From NCBI RefSeq assembly GCF_900105415.1, contig NZ_FNSM01000001.1:2232001-2296000 (forward strand): DNA of 64,000 nt. The letters run 5' to 3'. Within the stretch, counting starts at the first letter, position 1, and every line of letters begins with the position of its first letter. Shown here piece after piece: positions 43,972 through 53,447 of the stretch. The position numbers and the translations under genes are program-made. The notes under the pieces are model-generated. The model was not told the origin of the DNA. It searched no databases and saw only the letters and a list, made by a program, of their open reading frames with translations. Origin of the DNA: Streptomyces sp. TLI_105 (lineage in GTDB: Bacteria > Actinomycetota > Actinomycetes > Streptomycetales > Streptomycetaceae).

Positions 43972-45141
43972 ATGTCGTACGTGTACGTGCGCGGAATCGC
44001 GACAGCCCTTGCCCTGATGGCGCTCACGGGTCAGGCATACGCCGAACCGAGTGATCCATGGGTGCGGGCCTGGGGCCTCAACAGCGCCGGCCAGCTCGGC
44101 AACGGCTCCACACTCGACCAGCAGACGCCGTCGGCCGTCACGGGCCTCGCCCGGGACGACGTCCAGCAACTCGCGGGCGGCGGTCTCTCCGACGTGACGT
44201 CATTCGCGGTCGCCCTGCTGCACGACGGAACCGTCCGGTCCTGGGGCGGCAACTCTGCAGGGCAGCTCGGCGACGGCACCACGACGTCGAGGTCGTTCGC
44301 GGCTTCGGTCGCGGGACTCTCCGGCGTCTCCTCGGTGACCGCGGGCGGGAACTTCGCCCTCGCCGTGCGCGGCGGGCGGGTTCTCGCCTGGGGCGACAAC
44401 AGCTACGGGCAGCTCGGCAACGGCGCCTCGGCCGCTGCCAACGCTCCCGCGACGAGCCGTCCCGTCCGCGTCCAGAGCCTCGACAAGGTGAAGGACATCG
44501 GCGCCGGATGTGCCCACACGGTGGCCCTCCGTGAGGACGGGACGGTCTGGACCTGGGGCCGGAACAGCAACGCCCAGCTCGGCGACGGTTCCACGACCGA
44601 CCGGAACACGCCGGGGCGCGTGGCTGGCCTCTCCGACGTCGTCGGCATCGCGGTGGGCTGCCACCACACCCTCGCCCTCCTGGCGGACGGCTCCGTCCGG
44701 GCCTGGGGCCGGAACGCCAACGGACAGCTCGGCAACGACTCCACCGAAGCGAGTCCGGTCCCGGTGCCCGTCCACCACCTGGAGAACGTGGCGTCGGTCC
44801 ACGTCGGCGGACACCACAGCCTCGCGGTCCTGGACGACGGCGGCGTCCGCGCCTGGGGCTGGAACGCGGACGGTCAGCTCGGTGACGGCAGCACCGTCAA
44901 CCGGACCACTCCCGTCCCGGTTCCCGGCCTCACCGGAGTGACGTCCCTGACCGGCAGCTGGAAGCACACCCTTGCCCTCCTCGACGACCAGTCCGTCCTG
45001 GGCTGGGGCGACAACGGCTCCGGCCAGCTCGGCAACGGCACCACCTCGCCCTCCCTGTCCCCCGTCACTGCCCTGCCCCCGGGCAGTGGAACGACCCGCG
45101 TGGCGACCTCCACCTCGTGGAAGACGAGCTACGCCTACTGA
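43972..45141 (+). CDS. Secreted RCC1-repeat propeller 2
   Basis: A 389-residue exported protein with a short signal peptide ending AYA and seven WG-x5-QLG-type repeats, ending in TSYAY. It resembles the next gene product more than the previous one: both mature proteins begin near DPWVRAWG and have GRVLAWG as third repeat. A GTG at 43963 is an alternative start; GAGG lies three bases before that GTG and twelve before the ATG, so neither spacing is ideal. The ribosome site overlaps the previous stop, so the three genes form an operon. Confidence 0.87.
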   Translation: MSYVYVRGIATALALMALTGQAYAEPSDPWVRAWGLNSAGQLGNGSTLDQQTPSAVTGLARDDVQQLAGGGLSDVTSFAVALLHDGTVRSWGGNSAGQLGDGTTTSRSFAASVAGLSGVSSVTAGGNFALAVRGGRVLAWGDNSYGQLGNGASAAANAPATSRPVRVQSLDKVKDIGAGCAHTVALREDGTVWTWGRNSNAQLGDGSTTDRNTPGRVAGLSDVVGIAVGCHHTLALLADGSVRAWGRNANGQLGNDSTEASPVPVPVHHLENVASVHVGGHHSLAVLDDGGVRAWGWNADGQLGDGSTVNRTTPVPVPGLTGVTSLTGSWKHTLALLDDQSVLGWGDNGSGQLGNGTTSPSLSPVTALPPGSGTTRVATSTSWKTSYAY

Positions 45142-45157
45142 AACGAAAGGCACGCAG

Positions 45158-46333
45158 ATGACCCCACCCCTGCGTCTCCCCCTCCTCGCCGCACTGTCCC
45201 TCGCGGCGCTCACCGCCTCCGCCCTCCCCGCCCAGGCCGGCACCGACCCCTGGGTCCGCGCCTGGGGCGAGAACGCCCAGGGGCAGCTCGGCAACGGCAG
45301 CGTCCTCGCCCAGCAGACTCCCGCACCCGTCAGCGGCATCACCCGTGACGACGTCCGCGAGCTCTCCGGAGGCGGCGGCGGCGCGGCGGCGGCCGCCAAC
45401 CCCTTCGCCGTCGCCCTCCTCAAGGACGGCACCGTGAAGAGCTGGGGCGCCAACACCACCGGCCAGCTCGGCAACGGCACCACCACCGCCCAGTCCTTCC
45501 CCGCGACCGTCGCCGGACTCTCCGGCGTCAGCGAGGTCTCCGCCGGCCTCAACCACGCCCTCGCCGTCAAGGGCGGCCGCGTCCTCGCCTGGGGCAGCAA
45601 CGCCTCCAAGCAGCTCGGCACCGGTCAGGACACCACCAACCCGTACAAGGCCCCGATCCCCGTACAGAGCCTGGACAAGGTCAAGGACGTCGGGGCGGGC
45701 TGCGACTTCAGCGTGGCGCTCCGGCAGGACGGCACGGTCTGGACCTGGGGCAAGGGCGACAACGGACGCCTGGGCACCGGCAACAACACCACCCGAGAGA
45801 CCCCGCAGAAGGTCCCCGAGCTCGTCGACGTCGAGTCCGTCGCCGTGGGCTGCGACCACGTCCTCGCGCTCACCGCCGACGGCGTCGTCAAGGCCTGGGG
45901 CAAGGGCGCGGAGGGCCAGCTCGGCAACGACTCGACCACGGACAGCAACAAGCCGGTGGACGTCGCCTACCTCGACTCCGTGGCCAGGATCTTCGCCACC
46001 TCCGCGTCCGGCTTCGCCGTCCTCGACGACGGCAGCCTGGCGGGCTGGGGCAAGAACACCGACCGGCAGCTCGGCGACGGCACCAACGCCAACCGCACGA
46101 CCCCCGTCGTCCTGGACGCCCTCAAGGGCGTCCAGAGCATCGCGGGCGGCGCGGACTTCACGGTGGCGGCGCTCGACGACGGTTCGGTCATCGGCTGGGG
46201 CGCCAACGCGGCCGCTCAGCTCGGCGACGGCTCGACGACGACGCCCCCGGGCACGACCGTGGCGCTGCCGCCGGGCAGCGGCATCACCCACGTCGCGACG
46301 ACGATGACGGGCAAGTCCGGCTTCGCCTACTGA
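45158..46333 (+). CDS. Secreted RCC1-repeat propeller 3
   Basis: A 391-residue exported protein with signal peptide (LAALSLAALTASALPAQAG) and seven RCC1 repeats, ending in KSGFAY. The aromatic C-terminus (Y/F-A-Y) is shared by all three propellers and may be a docking or closure strand. GAAAGG is seven bases before the ATG, and a strong terminator follows the gene, so it ends the operon. Confidence 0.9.
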   Translation: MTPPLRLPLLAALSLAALTASALPAQAGTDPWVRAWGENAQGQLGNGSVLAQQTPAPVSGITRDDVRELSGGGGGAAAAANPFAVALLKDGTVKSWGANTTGQLGNGTTTAQSFPATVAGLSGVSEVSAGLNHALAVKGGRVLAWGSNASKQLGTGQDTTNPYKAPIPVQSLDKVKDVGAGCDFSVALRQDGTVWTWGKGDNGRLGTGNNTTRETPQKVPELVDVESVAVGCDHVLALTADGVVKAWGKGAEGQLGNDSTTDSNKPVDVAYLDSVARIFATSASGFAVLDDGSLAGWGKNTDRQLGDGTNANRTTPVVLDALKGVQSIAGGADFTVAALDDGSVIGWGANAAAQLGDGSTTTPPGTTVALPPGSGITHVATTMTGKSGFAY

Positions 46334-46351
46334 CGAAGCCTGCCGAGGGGC

Positions 46352-46387
46352 CCGGGGGCCCGTGCGCGCGCCCGCACGGGCCCCCGG
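46352..46387 (+). terminator. Terminator after the RCC1 operon
   Basis: A perfect 15-bp GC-only-type stem (core GGGGGCCCGTGCG) with a six-base loop lies 20 bases after the third RCC1 stop codon. Confidence 0.88.
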
Positions 46388-46447
46388 CACCGGTCTCCGC
46401 ACCGTCGAACCTGGCCAGGGACGGCGGTGAGCTGGCAGGATCGCCGC

Positions 46448-47446
46448 ATGTTCCCCTCCCTCTCCCGCGCCGCCCGCCGCCGTGTCCTGGCGGTCTCGGC
46501 CGCGCTGCTCGCGCTGTGCGGGGTGCTGGTGTGGTGGCTCGTCCCCTTCCGCTCCCCCGCCCCGAGCGGCTCGGTCACCTTCAGTACGGGGGTCCCCACC
46601 GGCGTCTACCAGCAGTACGGGGAGCTCCTCAAGAACGCCCTGGCGCAGGACCTGCCCGAGGTGTCGATAGCGCTCAAGGCCAGCGAGGGCTCCCAGCAGA
46701 ACCTGGCCCGGGTCGCCACGGGCGAGGCCGACTTCACGGTCGCGACGGCCGACGCGGTGGCCCAGTACCAGCGCGAGCGCAGGCCCGGTTTCGAGCGGCT
46801 GCGCGGCTGCGCACGGCTCTACGACGACTACGTACAGCTCGTCGTGCGCAAGGGCTCCTCGCTCCAGAAGGTCCGGGACCTGCGCGGGCTCCGGGTCGGG
46901 GTCGGCCAGCCCGGCTCGGGCGTGCGCCTGATCGCCGACCGGGTCCTCGCGGCCGCCGGCCTGACCCCGGACCGGGACGTCGTGCCGGTCTCGGCGGGCA
47001 TCAACACGATGCCGGAACTCCTGGAGCGGGACGAGCTCGACGCCTTCTTCTGGTCGGGCGGACTGCCCACCCAGGCGGTGCAGACGCTGTCCGAGCGCTT
47101 CCCGGTCCGGCTGATCCCGCTGGACGCACAGCTGGTCGACCGGCTGCACGACGTCGGCGATTCGACCCGGTACTACCGGTCGGCGGTGATCCCGGCGGAC
47201 GCGTACGCGAAGGCGCAGGACGGGCTGCCGGTCGAGACCCTGGCGGTGGCGAACCTGCTGGTCACCACGGTGGACGCCGACGACGACCTGGTCGAGGGCT
47301 TCACCCGTACGGTGATCAGGAGCCGGGACGGGATCGGCCGCCAGGTCCACCCGGCCCAGCTGGTGGACCTGCGCACCGCCGTGTACACGGAACCCCTGAA
47401 ACTCCACGACGGCGCCCGCCGCTACTACCAGTCGGTGAAGCCGTGA
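46448..47446 (+). CDS. TAXI-family solute-binding protein
   Basis: A 332-residue membrane-anchored or exported TRAP-type (TAXI) solute-binding protein: one N-terminal hydrophobic helix (VLAVSAALLALCGVLVWWLV), the family motif FSTGVPTGVYQQYG, ANFTV-like ADFTVATADAV, and VGVGQPGSGVRLIA. TAXI proteins bind small carboxylates such as glutamate. No TRAP membrane subunit is adjacent. It is convergent with the gluK-type sensor gene and may feed that system's sensing. ATG follows AGGA by seven bases. Confidence 0.87.
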   Translation: MFPSLSRAARRRVLAVSAALLALCGVLVWWLVPFRSPAPSGSVTFSTGVPTGVYQQYGELLKNALAQDLPEVSIALKASEGSQQNLARVATGEADFTVATADAVAQYQRERRPGFERLRGCARLYDDYVQLVVRKGSSLQKVRDLRGLRVGVGQPGSGVRLIADRVLAAAGLTPDRDVVPVSAGINTMPELLERDELDAFFWSGGLPTQAVQTLSERFPVRLIPLDAQLVDRLHDVGDSTRYYRSAVIPADAYAKAQDGLPVETLAVANLLVTTVDADDDLVEGFTRTVIRSRDGIGRQVHPAQLVDLRTAVYTEPLKLHDGARRYYQSVKP

Positions 47447-47456
47447 GGCCGGGGCC

Positions 47457-48863
47457 CTAAAGCGCGTCCCGCTCCGCGGGCGCGTGCCGGGGGACGGTGA
47501 CCGTCACCCGCAGGCCGTGCGGCTCGTTCGGGGCGAAGGTCACGTCTCCGCCGCCCGCCGTCAGCAGGACGCGCGCGATGGAGAGGCCGAGGCCCGAGCC
47601 CTTGACGTTCTGGTGCCGGCCCGAGCGCCAGAAGCGGTCGCCGACCCGGCCGAGCTCCTCCTCGGTGAGGCCCGGCCCGTGGTCGGCGACGACCACGGCG
47701 ACGGTCGACCGGTCGGGGACGACCGTGACCGTGACCTCCTCCCCGGCGGGGGTGAACTTCAGCGCGTTGTCGATCACCGCGTCGAGGGCGCTGGAGAGGG
47801 CCACCGGGTCCGCCCAGGCGGTGACCGCGCCGCACTCCCCGGTCAGCGTGACGCCCTTGTCCTCGGCCACCGGACGCCAGGACGCGACCCGCTCGGCGGT
47901 GAGCGCGCCGACGTCGGTGAGCCGCAGCTCGGCCGCCGCGTGCTCGGCGAGCGCCAGGTCGAGGAGGTCGTCGAGGACCTGGGCGAGACGCTTGCCCTCG
48001 GTCCGTACGGAGGCGATCTCCTCGTTGCCCTCGGGGAGCTCAAGGGCGAGGAGCTCGATCCGCAGGAGCAGCGCGGCCAGCGGGTTGCGCAGCTGGTGGG
48101 AGGCGTCGGCGACGAAGGCCCGCTGCTGTTCGAGCGCGTCCTCGACGTTGTCGGCCATCTCGTTGAACGAGCGGGCGAGGCGCCGCAGTTCGGGCGGTCC
48201 GCCGGTGGCGGCGACGCGCGAGTTCATCCGCCCGGTGGCGATGTCGTGGGTGACGGCGTCGAGGACGCGGACCGGCCGCAGCACCCAGCCGGTGAGCCGG
48301 AAGGCGGCGCCGACGGCGAGCAGCATCGCGGCGGCCTCGCCCGCGAAGATCAGCAGCCAGCCGCGCAGGATGCGGGAGCGGAGCTGTCCGGTCGGCGAGT
48401 CGGTGACGACGACGGCGACCACGTCCCCGTCGCGGACGACGGGGGAGGCGATGGTGAGCCGCGCGCCCCCCTGCCAGGGCCAGACCTGGGGCGGGTCGTG
48501 GCTGCGGCGCCCGAGCAGCGCCTCGTTGAAGGCGCGCCGGCCCTCCCCGTCGTACGGGACGACCCAGTCCTCGGGGGCGGCGGCCATGGCGCGGTTGTCG
48601 CGGTAGAAGATCCCGGCGCGGATGCCGTACACGTCGTGGTAGCTGGCGAGTTCGCCGCCGAGGGTGGCCTGCCGCTCGTCGGTGCCGGGGCTGCTCTCGC
48701 TGACGAACTGGGCGAGGGCGGCGAAGCGCGCGGCGTCGTCGAGCCGGTCGACGACGACCCGCTGCTGTTCGGACGCGGCGAGGCTGGCGGCGAGCGGGAA
48801 GCCCAGGGCCAGCAGCACGCCGGCCATCAGCACGATGAGCAGCGGGAGGAGTCGGGTGCGCAC
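47457..48863 (-). CDS. gluK: Sensor histidine kinase (GluK-like)
   Basis: A 468-residue membrane kinase: first membrane helix at residues 5-28, an extracytoplasmic sensor region to about 165, a second membrane helix (GWLLIFAGEAAAMLLAVGAA), HAMP, the phosphoacceptor His in ADASHQLRNPL, and the ATPase boxes DNALKF, DHGPGL and GSGLGLSIA. It follows the response regulator gene on the same strand. The position beside gluABCD matches the GluR-GluK glutamate-sensing pair of S. coelicolor; the symbol rests on that synteny. Confidence 0.85.
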   Translation of the reverse strand: MRTRLLPLLIVLMAGVLLALGFPLAASLAASEQQRVVVDRLDDAARFAALAQFVSESSPGTDERQATLGGELASYHDVYGIRAGIFYRDNRAMAAAPEDWVVPYDGEGRRAFNEALLGRRSHDPPQVWPWQGGARLTIASPVVRDGDVVAVVVTDSPTGQLRSRILRGWLLIFAGEAAAMLLAVGAAFRLTGWVLRPVRVLDAVTHDIATGRMNSRVAATGGPPELRRLARSFNEMADNVEDALEQQRAFVADASHQLRNPLAALLLRIELLALELPEGNEEIASVRTEGKRLAQVLDDLLDLALAEHAAAELRLTDVGALTAERVASWRPVAEDKGVTLTGECGAVTAWADPVALSSALDAVIDNALKFTPAGEEVTVTVVPDRSTVAVVVADHGPGLTEEELGRVGDRFWRSGRHQNVKGSGLGLSIARVLLTAGGGDVTFAPNEPHGLRVTVTVPRHAPAERDAL

Positions 48864-48881
48864 GTCAGGGGCCGTCGGGGA

Positions 48882-49595
48882 TCACGCGGCGGGGGCGACG
48901 AGGCGGTAGCCGACGCCCCGCACGGTCTCGATCAGGGCGGGCATCCGCAGCTTGGAGCGCAGGGAGGCGACGTGCACCTCCAGGGTGCGGCCGGTCCCCT
49001 CCCAACTGGTGCGCCAGACCTCGCTGATGATCTGCTCGCGGCGGAAGACGACGCCGGGCCGCTGGGCGAGGAGGGCGAGCAGGTCGAACTCCTTGCGGGT
49101 GAGCGGGACGCTCTCGCCGTCGACGCTGACCCGGCGGGTGGGCAGCTCGATGGTGACGGGGCCGAGCCGCAGCACGGTCCCCTCGGCGGTGCCCGTGGTT
49201 CCGCCGGTCTCCTCGGCTCCGGTGCTGCGCCGGCTGACGGCGTGGATGCGGGCGAGGAGCTCGCCGGGGTCGTAGGGCTTGACGACGTAGTCGTCGGCGC
49301 CGAGGTTGAGCCCGTGGATGCGGGAGCGCACGTCTCCGCGCGCGGTCACCATGATCACCGGGGTGGTGGTGAGCTTCCGGATGCGGCCGCAGACCTGGTA
49401 GCCGTCCTGGTCGGGCAGGCCGAGGTCGAGCAGGATCACCCCGTAGGAGGGCCGCTCGCCCTGGGCGGTGGGCAGGACGGCCTGGAGCGCCTCCTCGCCG
49501 TTGCGGGCGTGGGTGACCGTGAAGCCGTGCTTCGCGAGGATCGCGGAGAGTGCGGCGGCGACGTGGTCGTCGTCCTCGACGAGCAGCAGTCGCAT
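48882..49595 (-). CDS. gluR: OmpR-family response regulator (GluR-like)
   Basis: A 237-residue response regulator: receiver with VEDDD, phosphoacceptor Asp in ILLDLGLP and Lys in YVVKPYD, a variable Gly/Thr linker, and an OmpR winged helix (LTRKEFDLLALLAQRPG, EVHVASLRSKL, VRGVGYRLV). It is upstream of the kinase gene, divergent from gluA. In S. coelicolor GluR controls gluABCD. GGAGG lies about six bases before the ATG. Confidence 0.9.
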   Translation of the reverse strand: MRLLLVEDDDHVAAALSAILAKHGFTVTHARNGEEALQAVLPTAQGERPSYGVILLDLGLPDQDGYQVCGRIRKLTTTPVIMVTARGDVRSRIHGLNLGADDYVVKPYDPGELLARIHAVSRRSTGAEETGGTTGTAEGTVLRLGPVTIELPTRRVSVDGESVPLTRKEFDLLALLAQRPGVVFRREQIISEVWRTSWEGTGRTLEVHVASLRSKLRMPALIETVRGVGYRLVAPAA

Positions 49596-49809
49596 GCGTA
49601 CCTCCTCCGTGATGATTCCGTGGTGATCTGCCGATGGCGGCTCTCTGTGTACCAGGTGGTACCAGGGCATGAACACCGAACATGGGTGTCACAGTCAAGT
49701 GTCCCCCTGTTACGCCGCCGTTTCCGTTACGGACCCGGTACGGCCCGGGGAGTCGCCTTCACGCCCTGTGTCCGGTTGCGGCCGTATCGTTATCCTCAAT
49801 TTCCGCTCA

Positions 49810-49832
49810 GATGTGATGACGCTCATCACATC
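49810..49832. promoter_or_regulatory. Inverted repeat operator upstream of gluA
   Basis: A perfect 10-bp inverted repeat (GATGTGATGA) with a three-base spacer lies 48 bases before gluA, in the divergent gluR-gluA region. A TAGTGT just downstream could be the -10 box, so the repeat would overlap or flank the promoter. It is a good candidate for a dimeric regulator. Confidence 0.6.
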
Positions 49833-49879
49833 GGGTCTCTAGTGTCCTCCCCAACCGAGGAGGACGGAGCAAGAGGCCG

Positions 49880-50665
49880 ATGAGCGGAGAGTCAGTGTCC
49901 AAGAGTCCCGAGGCCACCCCGCGTGCCGCGGACGATTTGGTCGTACTGTCCGACGTGAACAAGCACTTCGGCGCGCTGCATGTCCTCCAGGACATCGATC
50001 TGACGATCGCCCGCGGCGAGGTCGTGGTCGTCATCGGACCCTCCGGGTCCGGCAAGTCGACGCTGTGCCGCACGATCAACCGGCTGGAGAGCATCGACTC
50101 CGGCACCATCACCATCGACGGCAAGCCGCTGCCGCAGGAGGGCAGGGAGCTCGCCCGACTGCGTTCCGACGTCGGCATGGTCTTCCAGTCGTTCAACCTC
50201 TTCGCGCACAAGACGGTGCTCGAGAACGTGATGCTGGGCCAGATCAAGGTCCGCAAGACGGAGAAGAAGGCCGCCGAGGCCAAGGCCCGGGCCCTGCTCG
50301 ACCGGGTCGGGGTCGGCACTCAGGCGGACAAGTACCCCGCTCAGCTCTCCGGTGGTCAGCAGCAGCGCGTGGCGATCGCCCGCGCGCTCGCGATGGACCC
50401 GAAGGTCATGCTCTTCGACGAGCCGACCTCGGCCCTCGACCCGGAGATGATCAACGAGGTCCTGGAGGTCATGCAGCAGCTGGCCCGGGACGGCATGACG
50501 ATGGTGGTCGTGACCCACGAGATGGGCTTCGCGCGCTCCGCCGCCAACCGGGTGGTCTTCATGGCCGACGGACGCGTCGTCGAGCAGGCGACGCCCGAGG
50601 AGTTCTTCAGCAACCCGCGCAGCGACCGGGCCAAGGACTTCCTCTCCAAAATCCTTCACCACTGA
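49880..50665 (+). CDS. gluA: Glutamate ABC transporter ATP-binding protein
   Basis: A 261-residue ABC ATPase of the polar amino acid type: Walker [11 protein letters not shown]-loop [11 protein letters not shown], signature [15 protein letters not shown], Walker [15 protein letters not shown] and the switch His in VVTHEMGFA. It energises glutamate uptake with the products of the following three genes. GTG 49895 is an alternative start. Confidence 0.96.
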   Translation: MSGESVSKSPEATPRAADDLVVLSDVNKHFGALHVLQDIDLTIARGEVVVVIGPSGSGKSTLCRTINRLESIDSGTITIDGKPLPQEGRELARLRSDVGMVFQSFNLFAHKTVLENVMLGQIKVRKTEKKAAEAKARALLDRVGVGTQADKYPAQLSGGQQQRVAIARALAMDPKVMLFDEPTSALDPEMINEVLEVMQQLARDGMTMVVVTHEMGFARSAANRVVFMADGRVVEQATPEEFFSNPRSDRAKDFLSKILHH

Positions 50666-50719
50666 GCGGGTTCTCGACCTAGTCTTCCCAACTCACGCCT
50701 ACTCAAGGGACTTTCCTCC

Positions 50720-51541
50720 ATGAAGCTTCGCAGCGTCTCCGCCGCCGCCGCGGCCGCCGTCGTCCTCGCCCTGACCGCCACCGCCTGTGGCGGCGGCTCC
50801 GACTCCGGCAGCAACGGCGACAAGATCAACATCGGCATCAAGTTCGACCAGCCGGGCCTCGGCCTGAAGACCCCGGACGGCACGTACGCCGGTTTCGACG
50901 TCGATGTCGCCAAGTACGTGGCCAAGGAGCTCGGCTACGCCGAGGACAAGATCAACTGGAAGCAGGCGCCCAGCGCCGAGCGCGAGAACCTGATCAAGAA
51001 CGGTGACGTGAAGTTCGTCGTCGCCAGCTACTCGATCAACGACAAGCGCAAGAAGGAGGTCGACTTCGCGGGTCCGTACTTCCTGACCCACCAGGACCTC
51101 CTCGTCCGCGCCGACGACAAATCGATCACCAAGGTCGAGGACCTCAACTCCAAGAAGCTCTGCTCGGTCACCGGCTCGACCTCCGCGCAGAACGTCAAGG
51201 AGAAGCTCGCCCCGAAGGCCGACCTCCAGCAGCTCGGCGGCTACTCCGAGTGCCTCACCGGCCTGGAGAACAAGGCCGTCGACGCCCTGACCACGGACGC
51301 CTCGATCCTCGCGGGCTACGCCTCGCAGAAGGAGCACCAGGGCAAGTTCAAGCTCGTCGGCCTGAAGATGAGCGACGAGAACTACGGCATCGGCCTGAAG
51401 AAGGGCGACGACGAGCTGCGCGGCAAGATCAACAAGGCGCTGGAGAAGATGGTCTCCGACGGCACCTGGGAGAAGCTCGTCAAGCAGCACTTCGGCCCCT
51501 CCGGCTACAAGTACGAGCCCGCGCCGAAGGTCCAGAACTGA
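50720..51541 (+). CDS. gluB: Glutamate-binding lipoprotein
   Basis: A 273-residue solute-binding protein. The N-terminal signal ends in a lipobox (LTATAC), so the mature protein is anchored to the outer face of the membrane by Cys about 23. The fold is the standard family 3 binding protein (IGIKFDQPGLGLKTPDG, ANVK-type linker, KKEVDFAGPYFLTHQDLLV). It delivers glutamate to GluC/GluD. Confidence 0.95.
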   Translation: MKLRSVSAAAAAAVVLALTATACGGGSDSGSNGDKINIGIKFDQPGLGLKTPDGTYAGFDVDVAKYVAKELGYAEDKINWKQAPSAERENLIKNGDVKFVVASYSINDKRKKEVDFAGPYFLTHQDLLVRADDKSITKVEDLNSKKLCSVTGSTSAQNVKEKLAPKADLQQLGGYSECLTGLENKAVDALTTDASILAGYASQKEHQGKFKLVGLKMSDENYGIGLKKGDDELRGKINKALEKMVSDGTWEKLVKQHFGPSGYKYEPAPKVQN

Positions 51542-51561
51542 CCCACCCCGCCCGAAGCCGT

Positions 51562-51590
51562 GACGGCCGCCCCGCGCACGGGCGGCCGTC
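51562..51590 (+). terminator. Attenuating terminator between gluB and gluC
   Basis: A perfect 11-bp inverted repeat (arm GACGGCCGCCC) with a seven-base loop lies shortly after the gluB stop. It can explain higher expression of the binding protein than of the membrane subunits. Confidence 0.8.
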
Positions 51591-51662
51591 GCGCCGGCAC
51601 CGGCCGCCGCCCACGCGGCGGCCTCCACACCGACCGACCACCAGGGGAGAGCGCGGGGCATC

Positions 51663-52337
51663 GTGTTCGACTTTCTTGATTCCGGGCAGTACGACCTGCT
51701 CGGCGCCTTCTGGGTGACGGCGCAGCTCGCCCTCTACTCGGCGATCGGCTCGCTGGTCTGGGGCACCGCCCTGGTCGCCATGCGGGTCAGCCCGGTCCCG
51801 CTGATGCGGGGCTTCGCCACCGCGTACGTCAACATCGTCCGGAACACTCCGCTGACGGTGGTCCTCGTCGCCTGTCTGCTGGGCCTCAACCAGACCCTGC
51901 TCATCTCGCTCGGCGCGGACCGCTCCGAGGACATCGGCTTCCGGCTGGCCGTCCTCGGACTCGTCGCCTACACCGGCACCTTCGTCTGCGAAGCGCTGCG
52001 CTCGGGCATCAACACCGTGCCGCCGGGTCAGGCCGAGGCCGCCCGCGCACTGGGCCTGAGCTTCACCCAGGTCCTCCGGCTCGTGGTCCTCCCGCAGGCC
52101 TTCCGCGCCGCGGTGACCCCGCTCGCGAACGTCCTGATCGCCCTCACCAAGAACACCACCGTGGCGGCCGCGATCGGCGCCGCCGAGGCGTCGCTCCTGA
52201 TGAAGGAGATGCTCGAGAACGAGACCGACGCGCTCTTCGCCGTCTTCGCGATCTTCGCCTTCGGCTTCATCGTCCTCACCCTCCCCACCGGCCTCATCCT
52301 GGGCTGGGCGGCCAAGCGACTGGCGGTGAAGCGATGA
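51663..52337 (+). CDS. gluC: Glutamate ABC transporter permease
   Basis: A 224-residue membrane subunit of the His/Glu/Gln permease family, with about five membrane segments and the EAA loop EAARALGLSFTQVLRLVVLP that docks on the ATPase. It overlaps gluD by four bases. The start is GTG 51663 with GGGGAG upstream. Confidence 0.95.
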   Translation: MFDFLDSGQYDLLGAFWVTAQLALYSAIGSLVWGTALVAMRVSPVPLMRGFATAYVNIVRNTPLTVVLVACLLGLNQTLLISLGADRSEDIGFRLAVLGLVAYTGTFVCEALRSGINTVPPGQAEAARALGLSFTQVLRLVVLPQAFRAAVTPLANVLIALTKNTTVAAAIGAAEASLLMKEMLENETDALFAVFAIFAFGFIVLTLPTGLILGWAAKRLAVKR

Positions 52338-53224
52338 GCTCCGTCCTGTACGACACTCCCGGCCCGCGCGCAAAGCGGCGCAACGTCGTCTACACGATCG
52401 GCTTCCTCGCGGTCCTCGCCCTGGTGGCCTGGTGGGTGCTGGCCGCCCTGGACGCCAAGCACCAGCTGGACACGGCGAAGTGGAGCCCGTTCGTCACCGA
52501 CTCCGAGGTCTGGACGACGTATCTGCTGCCCGGCCTCACCGAGACCCTCAAGGCCGCGGCGCTCGCCATCGTGATCGCCCTGCCGCTCGGCGCGGCCCTC
52601 GGCATCGGCCGGCTCTCCGACCACCGCTGGGTACGGGTGCCCGTCGGCGTGCTCGTGGAGTTCTTCCGCGCCATCCCGGTGCTGCTCCTGATGATGTTCG
52701 CCAACCAGGCCTACCGGGAGTTCACGACCGTCAGCTCCGACTTCCGCCCGCTGTACGCGGTCGTCACCGGTCTGGTGCTCTACAACGCCTCCGTCATCGC
52801 CGAGGTCGTCCGGGCCGGCGTGCTCTCGCTGCCCCGGGGCCAGGGCGACGCGGCCGTCGCGCTCGGCATGCGCAAGGGCCAGACCATGCTGTACGTCCTG
52901 CTGCCGCAGGCCGTGACCGTCATGCTCCCGGCCCTGGTCAGTCAGCTCGTCGTCATCGTCAAGGACACCGCGCTCGGCGGCGCCCTGCTCGGCTTCGGGG
53001 AGCTGCTCAGTCAGAACCGGCAGATCACGGCCAACTACGGCGCCAACACGATCGCCACCCTGGTGGTCATCGCGCTGATTTACATCGCCCTCAACTTCCT
53101 CCTCACCGCCCTCGCGGGCCGCCTGGAGAGGCGGCTGCGGCAGGGCAGGAAGTCCCCCTCCGTGACTCTCCCCGCCCAGGCGGGAGCCACCGAGGTGAAG
53201 TCGGACGCCGTCAGCGGCGCCTGA
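52334..53224 (+). CDS. gluD: Glutamate ABC transporter permease
   Basis: A 296-residue membrane subunit, longer than GluC through an N-terminal membrane segment and a C-terminal tail. The EAA-type loop is QGDAAVALGMRKGQTMLYVL. It completes the gluABCD importer and is translationally coupled to gluC. Confidence 0.95.
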   Translation: MSSVLYDTPGPRAKRRNVVYTIGFLAVLALVAWWVLAALDAKHQLDTAKWSPFVTDSEVWTTYLLPGLTETLKAAALAIVIALPLGAALGIGRLSDHRWVRVPVGVLVEFFRAIPVLLLMMFANQAYREFTTVSSDFRPLYAVVTGLVLYNASVIAEVVRAGVLSLPRGQGDAAVALGMRKGQTMLYVLLPQAVTVMLPALVSQLVVIVKDTALGGALLGFGELLSQNRQITANYGANTIATLVVIALIYIALNFLLTALAGRLERRLRQGRKSPSVTLPAQAGATEVKSDAVSGA

Positions 53225-53447
53225 CTCCGGAGGGCGTCCGCGGGCCTGTGGGGGCCTGCGGGGGCCTCCGTGGACCGACCGGGGTGGGCCGGAGCGGTAC
53301 TGACCCGAGGTCAGCCGCACCGCGCCCACCCCGTCGCTTGACGCGGGCATCTTCAGTGGGTTGCATACGGTCTGTGATCAACCACCGGGCTCGTGCCACA
53401 CTCAGCTGTGCTGCCCTCATGACCGTCCGGCCTTCAGGAGCCGCGCC

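Noticed and set aside
42749..46333. Regular repeats in the RCC1 genes as a possible CRISPR array
   Set aside because: The repeats are in-frame protein repeats of about 150 bases with diverged sequence; there are no identical short repeats with unique spacers and no cas genes.
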